A stretch of DNA of 64,000 bases, from positions 85,376,249-85,440,248 of the forward strand of contig NC_079504.1 in the NCBI RefSeq assembly GCF_030052815.1. Reading direction: 5' to 3'. Shown one piece after another: positions 1-10,679 of the stretch. Origin of the DNA: Hevea brasiliensis. Taxonomy: Eukaryota; Streptophyta; Magnoliopsida; Malpighiales; Euphorbiaceae. Both the position numbers and the translations under genes were made by a program. The notes beneath the pieces are model-generated. The model made no database searches. It was not told the DNA's origin and saw only the letters and a list, made by a program, of their open reading frames with translations. Each line of letters opens with the position of its first letter. Position 1 is the first letter of the stretch.

Positions 1-157
1 AAAAAGGAAATTTAACTAGACAAAATAAGGAACAACTTTCATGTTTACCATTTCCTCAAATTCCCACTGTAAAAATAACAAATGTAACAGTAAAGATGAA
101 GCACCAAATCTGAAAATTTTGTTCAATTAGCATTAAGCTTAGAAATGGTATTAGCAA

Positions 158-490
158 CCAATACCAACAAGTTTTAAATACAAAATGTGGTATGTTTGGG
201 GTGTTAAAACCAATACACCTATTTTCTATCCAAAAGTCAACATTTTTGTTGACCAATGAGGTGAATAGTGACACCAAAACCAAAAATTGGCAATTTTGCC
301 AAAATGACCTAAACTTTGAGAAAGTGACCAAAACCAACAAGTTTTGAATACAAAATGTGGTATGTTGGGAGTACTAAAACCAATGTACCTATTGTTTATG
401 CAAAAGTCAACATTTTAGTTGACTAATGAAATGAATAGTGACATGAAAACTTGAAATTCAAAAATTGTGAAACTTAAAAGTCCAAAATGC
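158..490. repeat. 170-bp tandem duplication inside the inverted LTR
   Basis: Two diverged copies start at 158 and 328. Each begins cca-a-accaacaagttttraata, passes through an aaaatgtggtatgtt segment and contains the aaaagtcaacattt and gaatagtgacac motifs. Other LTRs of the family in this window carry the unit only once (for example around 15540-15640), so the duplication is private to this copy. Confidence 0.8.
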
Positions 491-564
491 CCTAGTAGGC
501 CTAATGTGATTGGTTTGGATAGGTTGGCATGCCAATAGGGTATTGTTTTAGCAGTACTGCGAAA

Positions 565-654
565 GGCTTTATGCCTGTGTTCATGGCTTTATGCCCGTAT
601 TCATGGCTTTTATGCCCGTATTCATGGCTTTTATGCCCGATTATGTGATATCAT
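565..654. repeat. 20-bp minisatellite
   Basis: Four imperfect units of about 20-21 bp built on ggctttatgcccgtattcat. The matching part of other family LTRs has a short mirrored stretch (atggctaaaagccatgaaatc then atggcataatgccat) from which this array probably expanded. Confidence 0.8.
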
Positions 655-1658
655 GGCTTTTTAGCCATACTGACTGCATACATGGTTGACGTTACTGCCC
701 CATGGTATGACGGCCCGAGGCACCGCAGTTGTCGGTGCCAACGACCGTTATCCATCCAATGCCCAAAGATAGGTTACTTGGGCATGGAAAAGTATAATTG
801 TGATTGAACTGATTATTAAAGAAAATACGAAAATTAAGAATCAGAAATGATTACAAAAATACAAAGAAGCTCAAGATCATGAAGAAAATAATTAACGAAA
901 TGCATGAAGAAGTTAATATCATAAAACATGATTAGCCCTCGACTAAACAATAAGTTAGTAATTATTCATTTCTTATGAACAGAATAGCAAGGAAATTATT
1001 ATTTTTATTTTCATATTATATTTTCTTGTATTATTGGCACCACTAAGCTTTAGGCTTAGCGCCGCTTTGCAACGCGTAGGTAATCAAGATTTGGACAGAG
1101 GGCCCAGAGACCACGATTCGGTAAGGCGGTTCACGATTCGCATAGTATCCGTGTCACCTCACCGTCTCTGATTGCATTGGTAGGACACTAGGCTTCATTT
1201 TGGTATTTTGTAATTGATTTTTATTTTCCTTTGTGTAAATGAAACTTATGTAATGTATTTTGATTTTCATGTAAATAATGCAAAATTGTGTTTGTAAATG
1301 GAAAAATGAATATTGATCTGTGACTGTTACATGACTATCAAATGTGATGAATGATTGAGAAACGAATGGTTGAAAAATATGGAGATTTTTATATTGGAGT
1401 TTGTGAATAGATGAATATGATTATTAGAAGTGTTTTTCACAGGTTCCGAAGAACTGTTTTCTCCATTTTAGCGGTACTCATGGATTTTCTTTAAAATTTT
1501 CGGAACCTCAGATAAATTACAATTTCAATAAATGAATTATATTTCACAAGTTATATTCAAAACTACGATGAAAATGAATTAAGATAAAATAGAGTGCTCC
1601 GGCACACTGAGTGGCATAACTTGCTCGGCTACACTGTAGTCGGGTAAGGGGTGTCACA

Positions 1659-4600
1659 ATACCCGAGTAAGCAATGTCACACGGTGTACCGGCACACTCT
1701 AATATACCTTAATTAATTTTTTTATCATGCTTTTGAATATAACTTGTGAAATATAACGTATTTGTGCCATTTATCGAAATTTTAATTTATTTGAGGTTCC
1801 GAAAATTTTAAAGAAAATCGGCAGTATCTAAAAATGGAGAAACAGCTTCTTGAACTCGTGAAAACACTTCCAATAACCATATTCAATCATCTCAAACTCC
1901 AATATCATCACAAACTCAATATTTTTCAACATCATGTTTTCAATCATCATTTCTCAGGGTACTCATATATAAACAACAAATAAATACTCAAATTACTTCC
2001 ATACATAACCATAAATCTTCATTATTTACATGAACCTCAAAATACATTACATAAGTTCATTTACATATGAGAAAATAGAAATTTAGTTACAAAATACCAA
2101 AATGACACCTAGTGTCCTACCAATGCAACTGCAAGTTGAGGTGACACGGACAGCATGCGTAAGCTGAGGATGGACTCACCCAGTCTGCGGTCTACTGGGC
2201 TCACGATCAGTATCTCCAGAACCTACGCGTGGCAAAAGCAATGCGCTAAGCAATAATGCTTAGTGGTGCAATAATAAAATAAAAGAAATAGCAAGAAAAT
2301 AAATATGTAGTGAATGTATATGTTTCATTTGTTTTGAATTTGTGTATCATTAACTTTGTCCACTTTCATTCATTTGGTTGCCCAAGAAAACTACACTAGG
2401 CAGTAATTTGGATAAGCAGTAAACCGCACTGGGTATCAAGTACATCTGGCCGTCACACCATCGGTCACATATGCATCTCCCGGTGTGCAACAGAACAGCT
2501 CACAAGCTGTAAATAATATCAGGTACAAGGCCAAATCTCAATGCACGGTCAGAATGGCTAAAAGCCATAAAATCACGAATGGCATATTGCCATATGCGAT
2601 CTTGCTTAATGAACCCTATTGGCATGCCAAACTATCCAAACCAATCTTGTTAGGTATACTAGGGCATTTGATACTTTTGAATTCTTCAATTTTTGAATTT
2701 CAAGTTTTGGTGTCACTATTCACCTCATTGGTCAACAAAAATGTTGACTTTTGGATAGAAAATAGGTACATTGGTTTTAACACTCCCAATGTACCACATT
2801 TTACATTTAAAACTTGTTGGGATTGAGCACCCATACCATTTCTAAACTTAAAACCAAGAGGGCAGAATTTTCAGTTTTTGAAGCCTAATTTTACTGTTCC
2901 ATTAAGCACTGTTGCAGTGGGAATTTGAGGAAATTGTAAACATGAAATTTGTTCCTTATTTTGTCTAGTTGAATTTATTTTTTTCAAATCACTCCATTTG
3001 GAGTTTTGTAGCTCTAGATATGGTCCAAAAACCACAGCTGGCCGGATTGGAAAAACTGCAGAATTACCAAATCTACAGTACCATGAATAGTGACTGTGAC
3101 TGCCATTTGGGTTAGGTTCTGGTCATAATTTGGGGTAGGTTTCTTCATGAAAGTTGTTTGTCTATGTCTTAACTTGTTGCTGTAAAAATTTCAGGTCAAT
3201 TGACCATTTCTACAGTGAGTTATGGCCAAATGTTCATTTGGTCATTCTGCAGAATTGGCTTGCAGGGTACCCGGATTGGTGCCAACTTTTGGTCCTCTTG
3301 ATTTGGTCTTTTGGGCATGATTTCTTTAGCAAAAATGTGTCATTATAAGTCTAGTTTCATGTCCAATTGGCCAAACACCAATTGAACCTACACAGCCAAA
3401 GTTATGGCTGTCTAAGTGGGCTAGAATCACAGCCTCATTACTGCTGTCACTAGGCAGCCTATACATTTCACTTTGCCATGCATTAGTTCAGTTCAAATTA
3501 TGATTAACTTGCCTCAAATGGTCACTAATTGACCATTAGAATGTCCATTAATCATTTTATAAGCCAAGTCCAATTTTTCATTCCCAAAACCCTAATTTTC
3601 CCTTTTAATTCACCCATACACCTAGTTAAGCACTTTCATTAATTATATATGTGTATATACACCTTAAATACAATCTCTAATTCATTCTAAGTCCATTAAA
3701 ACCATCAAAAACACTCCATCATTGTTCCTTCCTTAGGGATGCCGAAATTAATGGTAGGCATACACACAAATTTGGTTCATTTAATTCACAAATTCATGTT
3801 GATTTCAAGTCCCTAACATGGAAAATAAGGGTTTTAAGTAGATAGGTGCACTAACCTTAATTTAGCCAAGTCTCTTTCTTGCCAACTTCAAGATTCTTGC
3901 TTCCTTTTACTTCCAAGCACTCTAGCTAGGGTAGATATTCAGTTTTTATGAAGATGATTATGGGAAATATGGTGAGATTTTAAGGAAATTTAAGCTTAAA
4001 GGGAGTAACAATGGTGGAAAGCTTTGGAAAAGGAGGAGCTGCGGCTGAAATGAGGAAGAAGCTACTGGAATTGGTTTTATTTTTGTCCCATTTTATGTCA
4101 TTTTTGTCCCTTTAATTTATTTGTCAAATGATGATTGGGTGGAGCTTTTTAAATGACATCACATTATGTCATAAATGAGCCCTTTTTTTTTTTTTCTTTT
4201 CTTTTCATCACTACTCAATTTCAATTTAATTTTTAGTAATGTTTATTCATATTTTATGTTATAATAATTATTTACTCAACTGGACAAGTCGGCCAAAAAT
4301 CACCTCTGAAGGCGAAATGACCAAAATGCCCTCCGTTTGGCTTAACGGGTCAAAATTGTCTGTACCGATTGAAAATTTTTCCTAAATATTTTCTTGGCAT
4401 TCTAATGCCATAGGAACCTCAATGACCCTTCTCTGGAGTCCCAAAAATTATTTTATAAATTTTCCCCTAGGTCTAGGGCTCCTAGTTGCGAGAACCGCAA
4501 CTTCTCTCTGGGTTAACCATCGCTAGGGCACCGGCTCATTTAACTTGTTTGTATTTTATTTCTAAAATTTTTACTAAATTTTGCTTACTAATATTTGAGT

Positions 4601-4715
4601 TAATTATGGTTCCTGACTTTAGTTTAAATATTTTTCCGGACGTTCTAGCTGTCCGGACCGACACCGGTCACCGGAACAGTAGAATGTACGGAGTTGCTAC
4701 CGGGAGGGTGTTACA
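1659..4715 (-). repeat. Gypsy LTR (copy C), 5'-most bases missing
   Basis: This is a nearly full A/B-family LTR of 3057 bp. It ends in the family terminus gggagggtgttaca at 4715. It begins at atacccgagtaag and so lacks roughly the first 26-28 bases (tgtgacaccccttaccc onward) that full copies have at 14434 and 49877. It lies directly against the inverted LTR on its left, where an internal region with a primer binding site should be. On its right, the bases aaaga (4716-4720) could be one half of a target duplication in A's 3' LTR. Its 3' half is closest to the solo LTR at 49877-52978, with a shared stretch around 3850-4050 and 52130-52340. Confidence 0.85.
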
Positions 4716-5378
4716 AAAGAAGAGTTCAGTTTTTTCATTTCAATTTTCTGCTCATTTGACTCATTTTAAGTGGTTTATGGACATGTGTCACAATGTGATT
4801 GGGTGAGAGTGCTTAGTGACATAAGCATGAGGTCAAAATTACAATTTTAATTCATTTTCTTTTCTTTTCTTTGCTACTCATTTTCAATTTAATTTTTAGC
4901 AATATTTATTCATATTTTATGTGATAATAATTATTTATTTAACTGGACAAGTCAGCTAAAAATCATCTCTGAAGACGAAATGACCAAAATGCCTTCGTTT
5001 GGCTTAACAGACTAAAATTTTCTGTATCGATTGAAAATTTTTTCTAAGCATTTTCTTGGCATTCTAATGCCATAGAAACCTCAATGACCCTTCTCTGGAG
5101 TCCTAAAAATTATTTTATGAATTTTCCCTTGGGTTTAGGGCTCCTAGTTGCTAGAACCGCAACTTCCCACTGGGTTACCCATCACTGGGGTTACCGGCTC
5201 ATTTAACTTAGTTGTATTTTATTTCCAAAATTTTTCCTAAATTTTTCTTGTTAATATTTGAGTTAATTATGGTTCCTCACTTCAGTTTAAATATTTTTTC
5301 GGACGTTCTAGCTGTCCGGACTGACACTGGTCACTGGAACAGTAGAATGTACGGAGTTGCTAGAAGGAGGGTGTTACA
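4716..5378 (-). repeat. Element A 3' LTR, surviving 663 bp
   Basis: It matches the last 660 bases of A's other LTR (about 30866-31526), starting from gaagagttcagttttttc, and ends aggagggtgttaca at 5378. The rest of this LTR was displaced by LTR copy C. It is nearly the same as its partner apart from scattered transitions and small indels. Confidence 0.9.
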
Positions 5379-5391
5379 ACTCTTCCCCTCT
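5379..5391 (-). other. Polypurine tract of element A
   Basis: On the minus strand this reads tagaggggaagagt immediately 5' of the LTR terminus TGTAACACCC. It is the expected primer for plus-strand DNA synthesis. Confidence 0.85.
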
Positions 5392-5407
5392 AATTTAAAT
5401 TTCATCC

Positions 5408-6151
5408 TCAAAATTTACCTGATGCAAATAGTTGAGGGAACGGTTGCCTCATCATCTCTTCACTTTCCCAAGTTGCCTCCTTGGTGTTGTGGTGCCTCCA
5501 AAGCACTTTCACCAATGGAATCTGCTTATTCCTCAACTCTTTCACTTCTCGAGCCAGGATCCGTATGGGTTCTTCTTCATATGTTAAATCTGGTTGTACT
5601 TCAATTTCTTCCATGGAGATGACATGTGAAGGATCTGAGCGATATCTTTTTAGCATAGATACGTGGAACACATTATGGATCTTATCCAGCTCTGGTGGTA
5701 AAGCTAGCCTGTAGGCCACTGGACCCACACGTTCAATGACTTCATATGGGCCAATGAACCTAGGGCTCAACTTACCATTTCTTCCAAACCTCAGTACCTT
5801 CTTCCACGGTGACACTTTGAGGAACACTTTATCGCCAACCGCATATTCTATTTCTTTTCTCTTCAGGTCGGCATAGGATTTTTGTCTGTCTGAGGCAACC
5901 TTCAGATTGGCTTTGATTAGTTTTACCTTCTCTTCAGTCTGTTTCACCAGGTCTGGCCCTACCAATTTATCTTCGCCCAATTCAGTCCAACACACTGGAG
6001 TTCTACATTTCCTCCCATACAGTGCTTCATACGGGGCCATTTAGATGCTAGCTTGGTAGCTATTGTTGTATGCAAATTCTGCTAGTGGCAGGTATCTATC
6101 CCAACTTCCCTCAAACTCAATGACATAACTCCTCAGCATGTCCTCAAGGAC
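5408..6151 (-). pseudogene. Element A integrase C-terminus and chromodomain
   Basis: From the 3' side of the small intron (6152-6226) the frame reads [18 protein letters not shown], then a TAA at 6041-6043 (a CAA codon in relatives, in [17 protein letters not shown]), then an open 210-residue stretch. That stretch carries the integrase C-terminal part ([34 protein letters not shown]) and a chromodomain at about residues 150-205 ([37 protein letters not shown]). The genuine end is the stop at 5408-5410, 29 bases before the LTR end. The chromodomain is thought to target such elements to marked heterochromatin. One nonsense codon disables this part. Confidence 0.9.
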
Positions 6152-6226
6152 CTGACATATGCTTCATGTTATTATTATCATTTTAGTTCAATATTTGTAT
6201 TAGTTCAGTTGGTTTCAATTATTTAC
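6152..6226 (-). other. Probable 75-bp spliceosomal intron in integrase
   Basis: On the coding strand the integrase frame ...SERVIQ is interrupted by a 75-base AT-rich stretch beginning GTAAATAATTG and ending CATATGTCAG, after which VLEDML resumes in frame. The junctions are CAG|GTAAAT and TGTCAG|GTC, good plant splice signals. An intron-like insert sits at the identical codon boundary in element F at about 59400-59480, while F's other integrase copy (58412-59212) reads straight through. Splicing is inferred, not shown. Confidence 0.75.
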
Positions 6227-7270
6227 CTGGATTACTCTTTCTGATTACCCATCCGTCTGAGGATGGAAAGCTGCGCTGAAATGGAGTTGTGTACCCAAGG
6301 ATTCATGCAACTTCTTCAAGAATCTCAATGTAAACCTTGGGTCTCGATCAGATATGATGGAGAGTGAAATTCCATGCAGTCTAATTATCTCACTGATATA
6401 CAATTCTGCTAACTTCTCCAGTGAGTAGTCAGTTCTAATTGGCAGAAGGTGTGCTGACTTTTTCAATCTATCTACTATCACCCATACTGCATTATGCTTC
6501 TTCTGGGTGAGAGGTAGACCACTTACAAAATCCATGGTGACCCGATCCCATTTCCATTCAGGTATGCATATAGGCTGTAGCAAACCCGATGGAACTTGAT
6601 GTTCTGCCTTGACTTGCTGACATGTTAAGCATTTAGTCACATAGTCAACTATGTCCTTCTTCATATCAGGCCACCAATACTGAAGTTTCAAATCATGATA
6701 CATTTTTGTACTTCCTGGGTGCATAGCATAAACACTGGTGCGTGCTTCCTTTAGAATACTGGCCTTCAATTCCCTATCATCTGGTACATATAATCTTCCT
6801 TTGTAGTACAGACACCCATTTGTTTTCACTTCATAGTCAGTTTCTTTCCCTTCTAGGATTTTTCTCATAATAACCTTTAACTTCTCATCTGCCTTCTGCC
6901 CATCTAAAATTTGCTGTAGCAGGTTTGGCCTCACTTGCAACTCAGCCAAAATAGCTCCATCTCGAGCTAAGGATAGACGGGCATTCAATGATCTCAAAGC
7001 TATGATGGATTTTCTGCTTAAAGCATCAGCAACTACATTTGCCTTCCCAGGATGGTAGTCAATTACACAATCATAGTCCTTCAGGAACTCAATCCATCGC
7101 CTCTGTCTAAGGTTGAGCTCCTTCTGGGTTGGCAAGTATTTCAGACTCTTGTGGTCTGTGTAAATGTAGCACTTTTCACCATACAAGAAGTGCCTCCATA
7201 TCTTCAGTGCGAAGATAATTGCTGCAAGTTCTAGATCATGGGTAGGGTAATTCTGTTCATGTGGCCTTAG
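6227..7270 (-). pseudogene. Element A RNase H C-terminus and integrase core
   Basis: The frame continues from the TAG at 7271-7273 as [16 protein letters not shown] and [12 protein letters not shown] (RNase H), then DALSRK, then the integrase zinc-binding region (H at PGSTKMYH, then CLTCQQVK). The catalytic core follows, with the first Asp in [10 protein letters not shown] and the second in SDRDPRF, ending HPQTDG. A TAA at 6245-6247 replaces the CAA codon before SERVIQ, just upstream of the intron. All relatives have glutamine there, so it is a C-to-T nonsense change. Confidence 0.9.
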
Positions 7271-8074
7271 CTACCTGGAAGCAAAAGCGACTACCTTCCA
7301 TTTTTGTATCAATACACACCCTAACCCATTATGAGAGGTATCACTGAAGACCACAAAGTCCTTTTCCAACACTGGCTGCGTTATTAACACTGGTGCCTCT
7401 GTCAACATAGCCTTCAACTTCTCAAAACTAGTCTGACACTTGTTATTCCAGTCAAATCTGACATTCTTGTGTAACAACTTGGTCATTGGAGCAGCTATTA
7501 AGGAAAATCCCTTTACAAATCTTCTGTAATACCCAACTAGCCCCAAGAAACTTCTGACGTCAGTTGTATTCCTGGGAGGCTTCCATTCCATCACTGCTTC
7601 TATTTTATTGGGATCCACTCTAATCCCATCAGCTGACACTATGTGTCTTAGGAATGCAATCTCATTCAACCAAAAGTCACACTTGGACAACTTAGCATAT
7701 AGCTTCTTTTCTCTCAGGGTTTGTAGAACAATCCTCAAATGCTCATCATGTTCTTCATTGGTTTTGGAATACACCAAAATATCATCAATAAAGACCACTA
7801 CGAACCGATCTAGGTATGGATGGAAGATACGGTTCATAAGGTCCATGAATGCCGCTGGTGCATTTGTTAGGCCAAAGGGCATCACTAGGAACTCATAATG
7901 CCCATACCGGGTCCTGAACGTAGTCTTTGGCACATCTGCATCCTTCACCCTAAACTGGTGATACCCTGATCTGAGATCAATTTTGGAAAATACTGCTGCT
8001 CCCTTCAAGTGATCAAATAGATTATCAATTCTAGGCAACGGATATTTGTTCTTCACTATCACTTTATTCAACTG
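7271..8074 (-). pseudogene. Element A reverse transcriptase and start of RNase H
   Basis: An open 266-residue piece in the same frame as its neighbours. RT landmarks are [48 protein letters not shown] and the catalytic box [12 protein letters not shown], followed by EVRSFLG-type connection (here [16 protein letters not shown]). RNase H begins [16 protein letters not shown] and is cut by a TAG at 7271-7273 where element B has CAG (ASRQLRPH). Confidence 0.92.
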
Positions 8075-9004
8075 CTAGTAATCGATGCATAACCTCAAAG
8101 TCCCATCCTTCCTTTTCACAAATAGCACTGGAGCTCCCCATGGTGACACACTGGGGCGTATGAACCCCTTATCCAGCAATTCCTGTAATTGGATTTTCAA
8201 TTCCTTCAATTCTGTGGGTGCCATCCTATAAGGAGCAATAGAGATTGGTGCTGTACCCGGCAGTATCTCAATAGCAAATTCAACTTCCCTTTCTGGTGGT
8301 AAGCCAGGCAATTCTTCAGGGAATACATTTTGGAAGTCTTTTACTGTGGGTATGTCGCACAGATCTGGCTTAGCCTGCCTAGTATCCACCACATGTGAGA
8401 GGTAGGCTTCACAGACTTTTCTCATCAGTTTTTTTGCAACTATGGCTGAGATGACATTGGACAAGAAATATGTCGTTTCTCCCACAACTGTGATCTCATT
8501 ACCCTTAGGAGTTTTCAAAGAAATCCTCTTCAGTTTACAATCAACTATTGCCTGATGACATGACAACCAGTCCATTCCCAAAATCATATCAAATTCATGG
8601 AAAGGCAACTCAATCAGGTCTGCCAAGAATTCATAACCCTGAATCCTTAATGGGCAACCTTTGTACACTTTGTTCACCACTACACTGTGGCCCAATGGAT
8701 TAGTGACCAGGATGTTTTGGTCACTCTCCCCTACTGGTATCCCCCTTTCTATGGGTAAGTTGATGCAGATGTATGAATGAGTGGACCCTGGATCCACCAA
8801 CGCATGCATAGATGTATTGTAGAGGTAGAACATACCCCTGATGATGTCCGGGGCATCCTGCTTCTCCTGAGCTCTTATGGCATAGGCTCTAGCAGGTGGT
8901 CTGCCCTCCGGCCTTTCTGTTGGCTCAGATGTAGGCCTCTGTGATGGTCCCACTACCTCAGATTATCCAGATTTCCTACCCCTTTGTGGTGCAGGAGCAG
9001 GTCT
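8075..9004 (-). pseudogene. Element A gag tail, protease and RT N-terminus
   Basis: Immediately after element B's left edge the A frame resumes with the last gag residues, meets a TAA at 8963-8965, and continues as protease. The active site is [13 protein letters not shown] (Asp-Pro-Gly-Ser) and the flap region contains [12 protein letters not shown]. The protein then enters RT ([18 protein letters not shown]) and stops at a TAG (8075-8077). That codon is CGG in element B, so both strands of a CCGG site appear deaminated. The TAA near 8963 is also present at the same place in B. Confidence 0.88.
9000..9004. repeat. Target site duplication of element B, left half (GGTCT)
   Basis: The five bases ggtct before the LTR start at 9005 are repeated exactly at 17537-17541 after the LTR end. 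Removing B rejoins A's gag reading cgagcaggtctgtctgc, as in B's own uninterrupted copy near 13205. Confidence 0.97.
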
Positions 9005-9197
9005 TGTGACACCCCTTACCCGTCTACAGTATATCCGAGTAAGTTATGTCACACGGTGTACCAGAACACTCTATTTTATCTTAATTAATTTTTATCATAG
9101 TTTTGAATATAACTTGTGAAATATAATTCATTTAAGTCATTTATTGAAATTATAATTTATTTGAGGTTCCGAAAATTTTATAGAAAATCCGGCAGAG
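9005..9197 (-). repeat. Element B 3' LTR stub
   Basis: It begins tgtgacaccccttacccgtc and matches the first 193 bases of B's other LTR (14434 onward) until ccggcagag, where the copia LTR TGTTAGTAG begins. The full copy continues accggctaaaaatgg at this point. Confidence 0.92.
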
Positions 9198-10679
9198 TGT
9201 TAGTAGTATGCCTTAGAGCATATCATTTAGTATGTATCTTGTACATATTTTTATTAATAAAAGGCATTTCTACTTTTCCGTTTACATAATATATTTATGT
9301 GTAATAGAAAAGGTCCATTGATATTTTGTTAGAAATATTTTTCTTAAGTTGTTAAGAATATGAGTGACAATATTTCTAGCATGAAGTATCATAAATAGGT
9401 TCACAATTGAGGATACTTCATAATAAGGACATGACTTATCCAGAAAGATTGTATTCATGTTTGTTCCCAAGTTATTTATATGAGATATAAATAAGATGGA
9501 ATGGTGAGTCTCATGCCATATAACAAACATGATAGGCACTTATAAATGATAAGTAGGCCAAACCAGCGACACTTATGACAAGCACATGGAGTTTACTCTT
9601 GTCAATGTTTTGTCATAAATCATATCAGTGCATATAATCTTTAGACCTGAGATAGCATAGTTATCTTGTATATAGGTAGTTTGAGTTTGATACTGCTTTC
9701 ATACTTGTACTGTGTATGGGTATATGGGCATGTGTTGGCTCCTACTAGTTATATATGGAGGTAGGTGTTGATCAAGATGGAATCTGTTCCTCTAAGTAAA
9801 TAGAGATAAAATCCTATGTTCATTTAATTGTTTTTGATGTTTCAAGTTCCTGGCCAGGACAGATAGATTTATTCAGAAAAGAGTTTCTGATGAGAAAATC
9901 TTTTTAATCAAGAACTAGAATTAAAAGAGAACATAATATTAATAGCAAATGGAGTTTGACATAAACCATGACTCCAGCTTGAGTTGGGATTTTGTAACAG
10001 AGAGATTCTAGTGCATGGTAACATATGATTATAGGTTCATTTAAGGTAAACCTTATTACTAATTGGGTGGCCATGGCATGCTATGCTAGGTGTTAAACAT
10101 GGTCTATGAGGTTAATAAAATGATTTAGAGAAATCATTTATGGTAAGAAAGAGTTCTGATGATATTAAGAGTTAATATCATGTCTCATTGCCAATTAGTG
10201 ATGAGCCTAGTAAGTCACACACATACACAAGTTATCACCTAATTAAATATGATTTAATTAATTAATTAAAGAGTTTAATTGATTAATTAAATAGGTTTGG
10301 TTTGCAATTAGTTTGCAAAGTCCCTAGCATGACTTGAAACCAAATCTAGATTATTGGATGTATAATATAAGTTAAATTTATATTTAAAGTGTTTAAATAT
10401 GAATTTAATTAATGAGAAATTAATTAATAGAGATTAATTAATTAATTTATATTTGATATAAATTAATTAGAAGAAGAAAAAATAATTATTTTGGGTTGAG
10501 AACTCAAAATTAAGACACAGGGGCATTTTGGTCATTTTGCAGTATAACACGTGGCACCATGAGATGGTGACACATGGCATAACACATAAGCTTGCCAAAT
10601 ATTTTTTAATCATGTAAGATGATTAAAATCAAGATTACATATAGGTTTGACACTTGGCACAATGTGATTGGGTCACTTA
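9198..10679 (+). repeat. Truncated Ty1/copia LTR (first ~1480 of ~2110 bp)
   Basis: It starts TGTTAGTAGTATGCC and aligns to the reverse complement of both LTRs of the copia element at 20009-29593, with few differences. It stops after aatgtgattgggtcactta at 10679, where the full LTR goes on aacctagagctaatc. It therefore lacks about 630 bases and the TTCCTCCA/CTTCA-type terminus. It is oriented opposite to the full copia copy. An 85-codon open frame on the minus strand of this LTR (9282-9539) is shared by all three LTR copies. Confidence 0.92.

Larger units (their letters stand above)
1..1658 (+). repeat. Partial gypsy LTR, inverted relative to the neighbouring LTRs
   Basis: This stretch reads as the reverse complement of the first part of the A/B-family LTR. 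It starts in the mid-LTR region that elsewhere reads attttgtctagttgaattt and ends with the LTR terminus ggtaaggggtgtcaca at 1658. Its last 70 bases resemble the A 5' LTR start at 18770 (the gtgtagccgagcaag subtype) more than the LTR that follows it. It continues beyond the left edge, so only about half of a 3.1-kb LTR is visible. No coding sequence is present; open frames here are LTR shadows. It is longer than the matching part of other copies because of an internal 170-bp duplication and a short minisatellite. Confidence 0.85.

Noticed and set aside
2485..2826. Open frame with LTSLVNKNVDFWIENRYIGF, also at 15118-15648 and, reversed, 56-340
   Set aside because: It recurs only because the same LTR segment recurs. 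It has no known domain, and differs by frame breaks among copies.
4486..4806. Open frame with FELIMVPDFSLNIFPDVLAVRTDTGH, repeated at 5212-5622, 31297-31548 and 52812-53063
   Set aside because: It lies in the 3' end of the gypsy LTR and is cut by the LTR terminus; an LTR shadow, not a gene.
7608..7898. Plus-strand frame opposite element A RT
   Set aside because: It is the mirror of the RT palm coding sequence; no domain in this direction.
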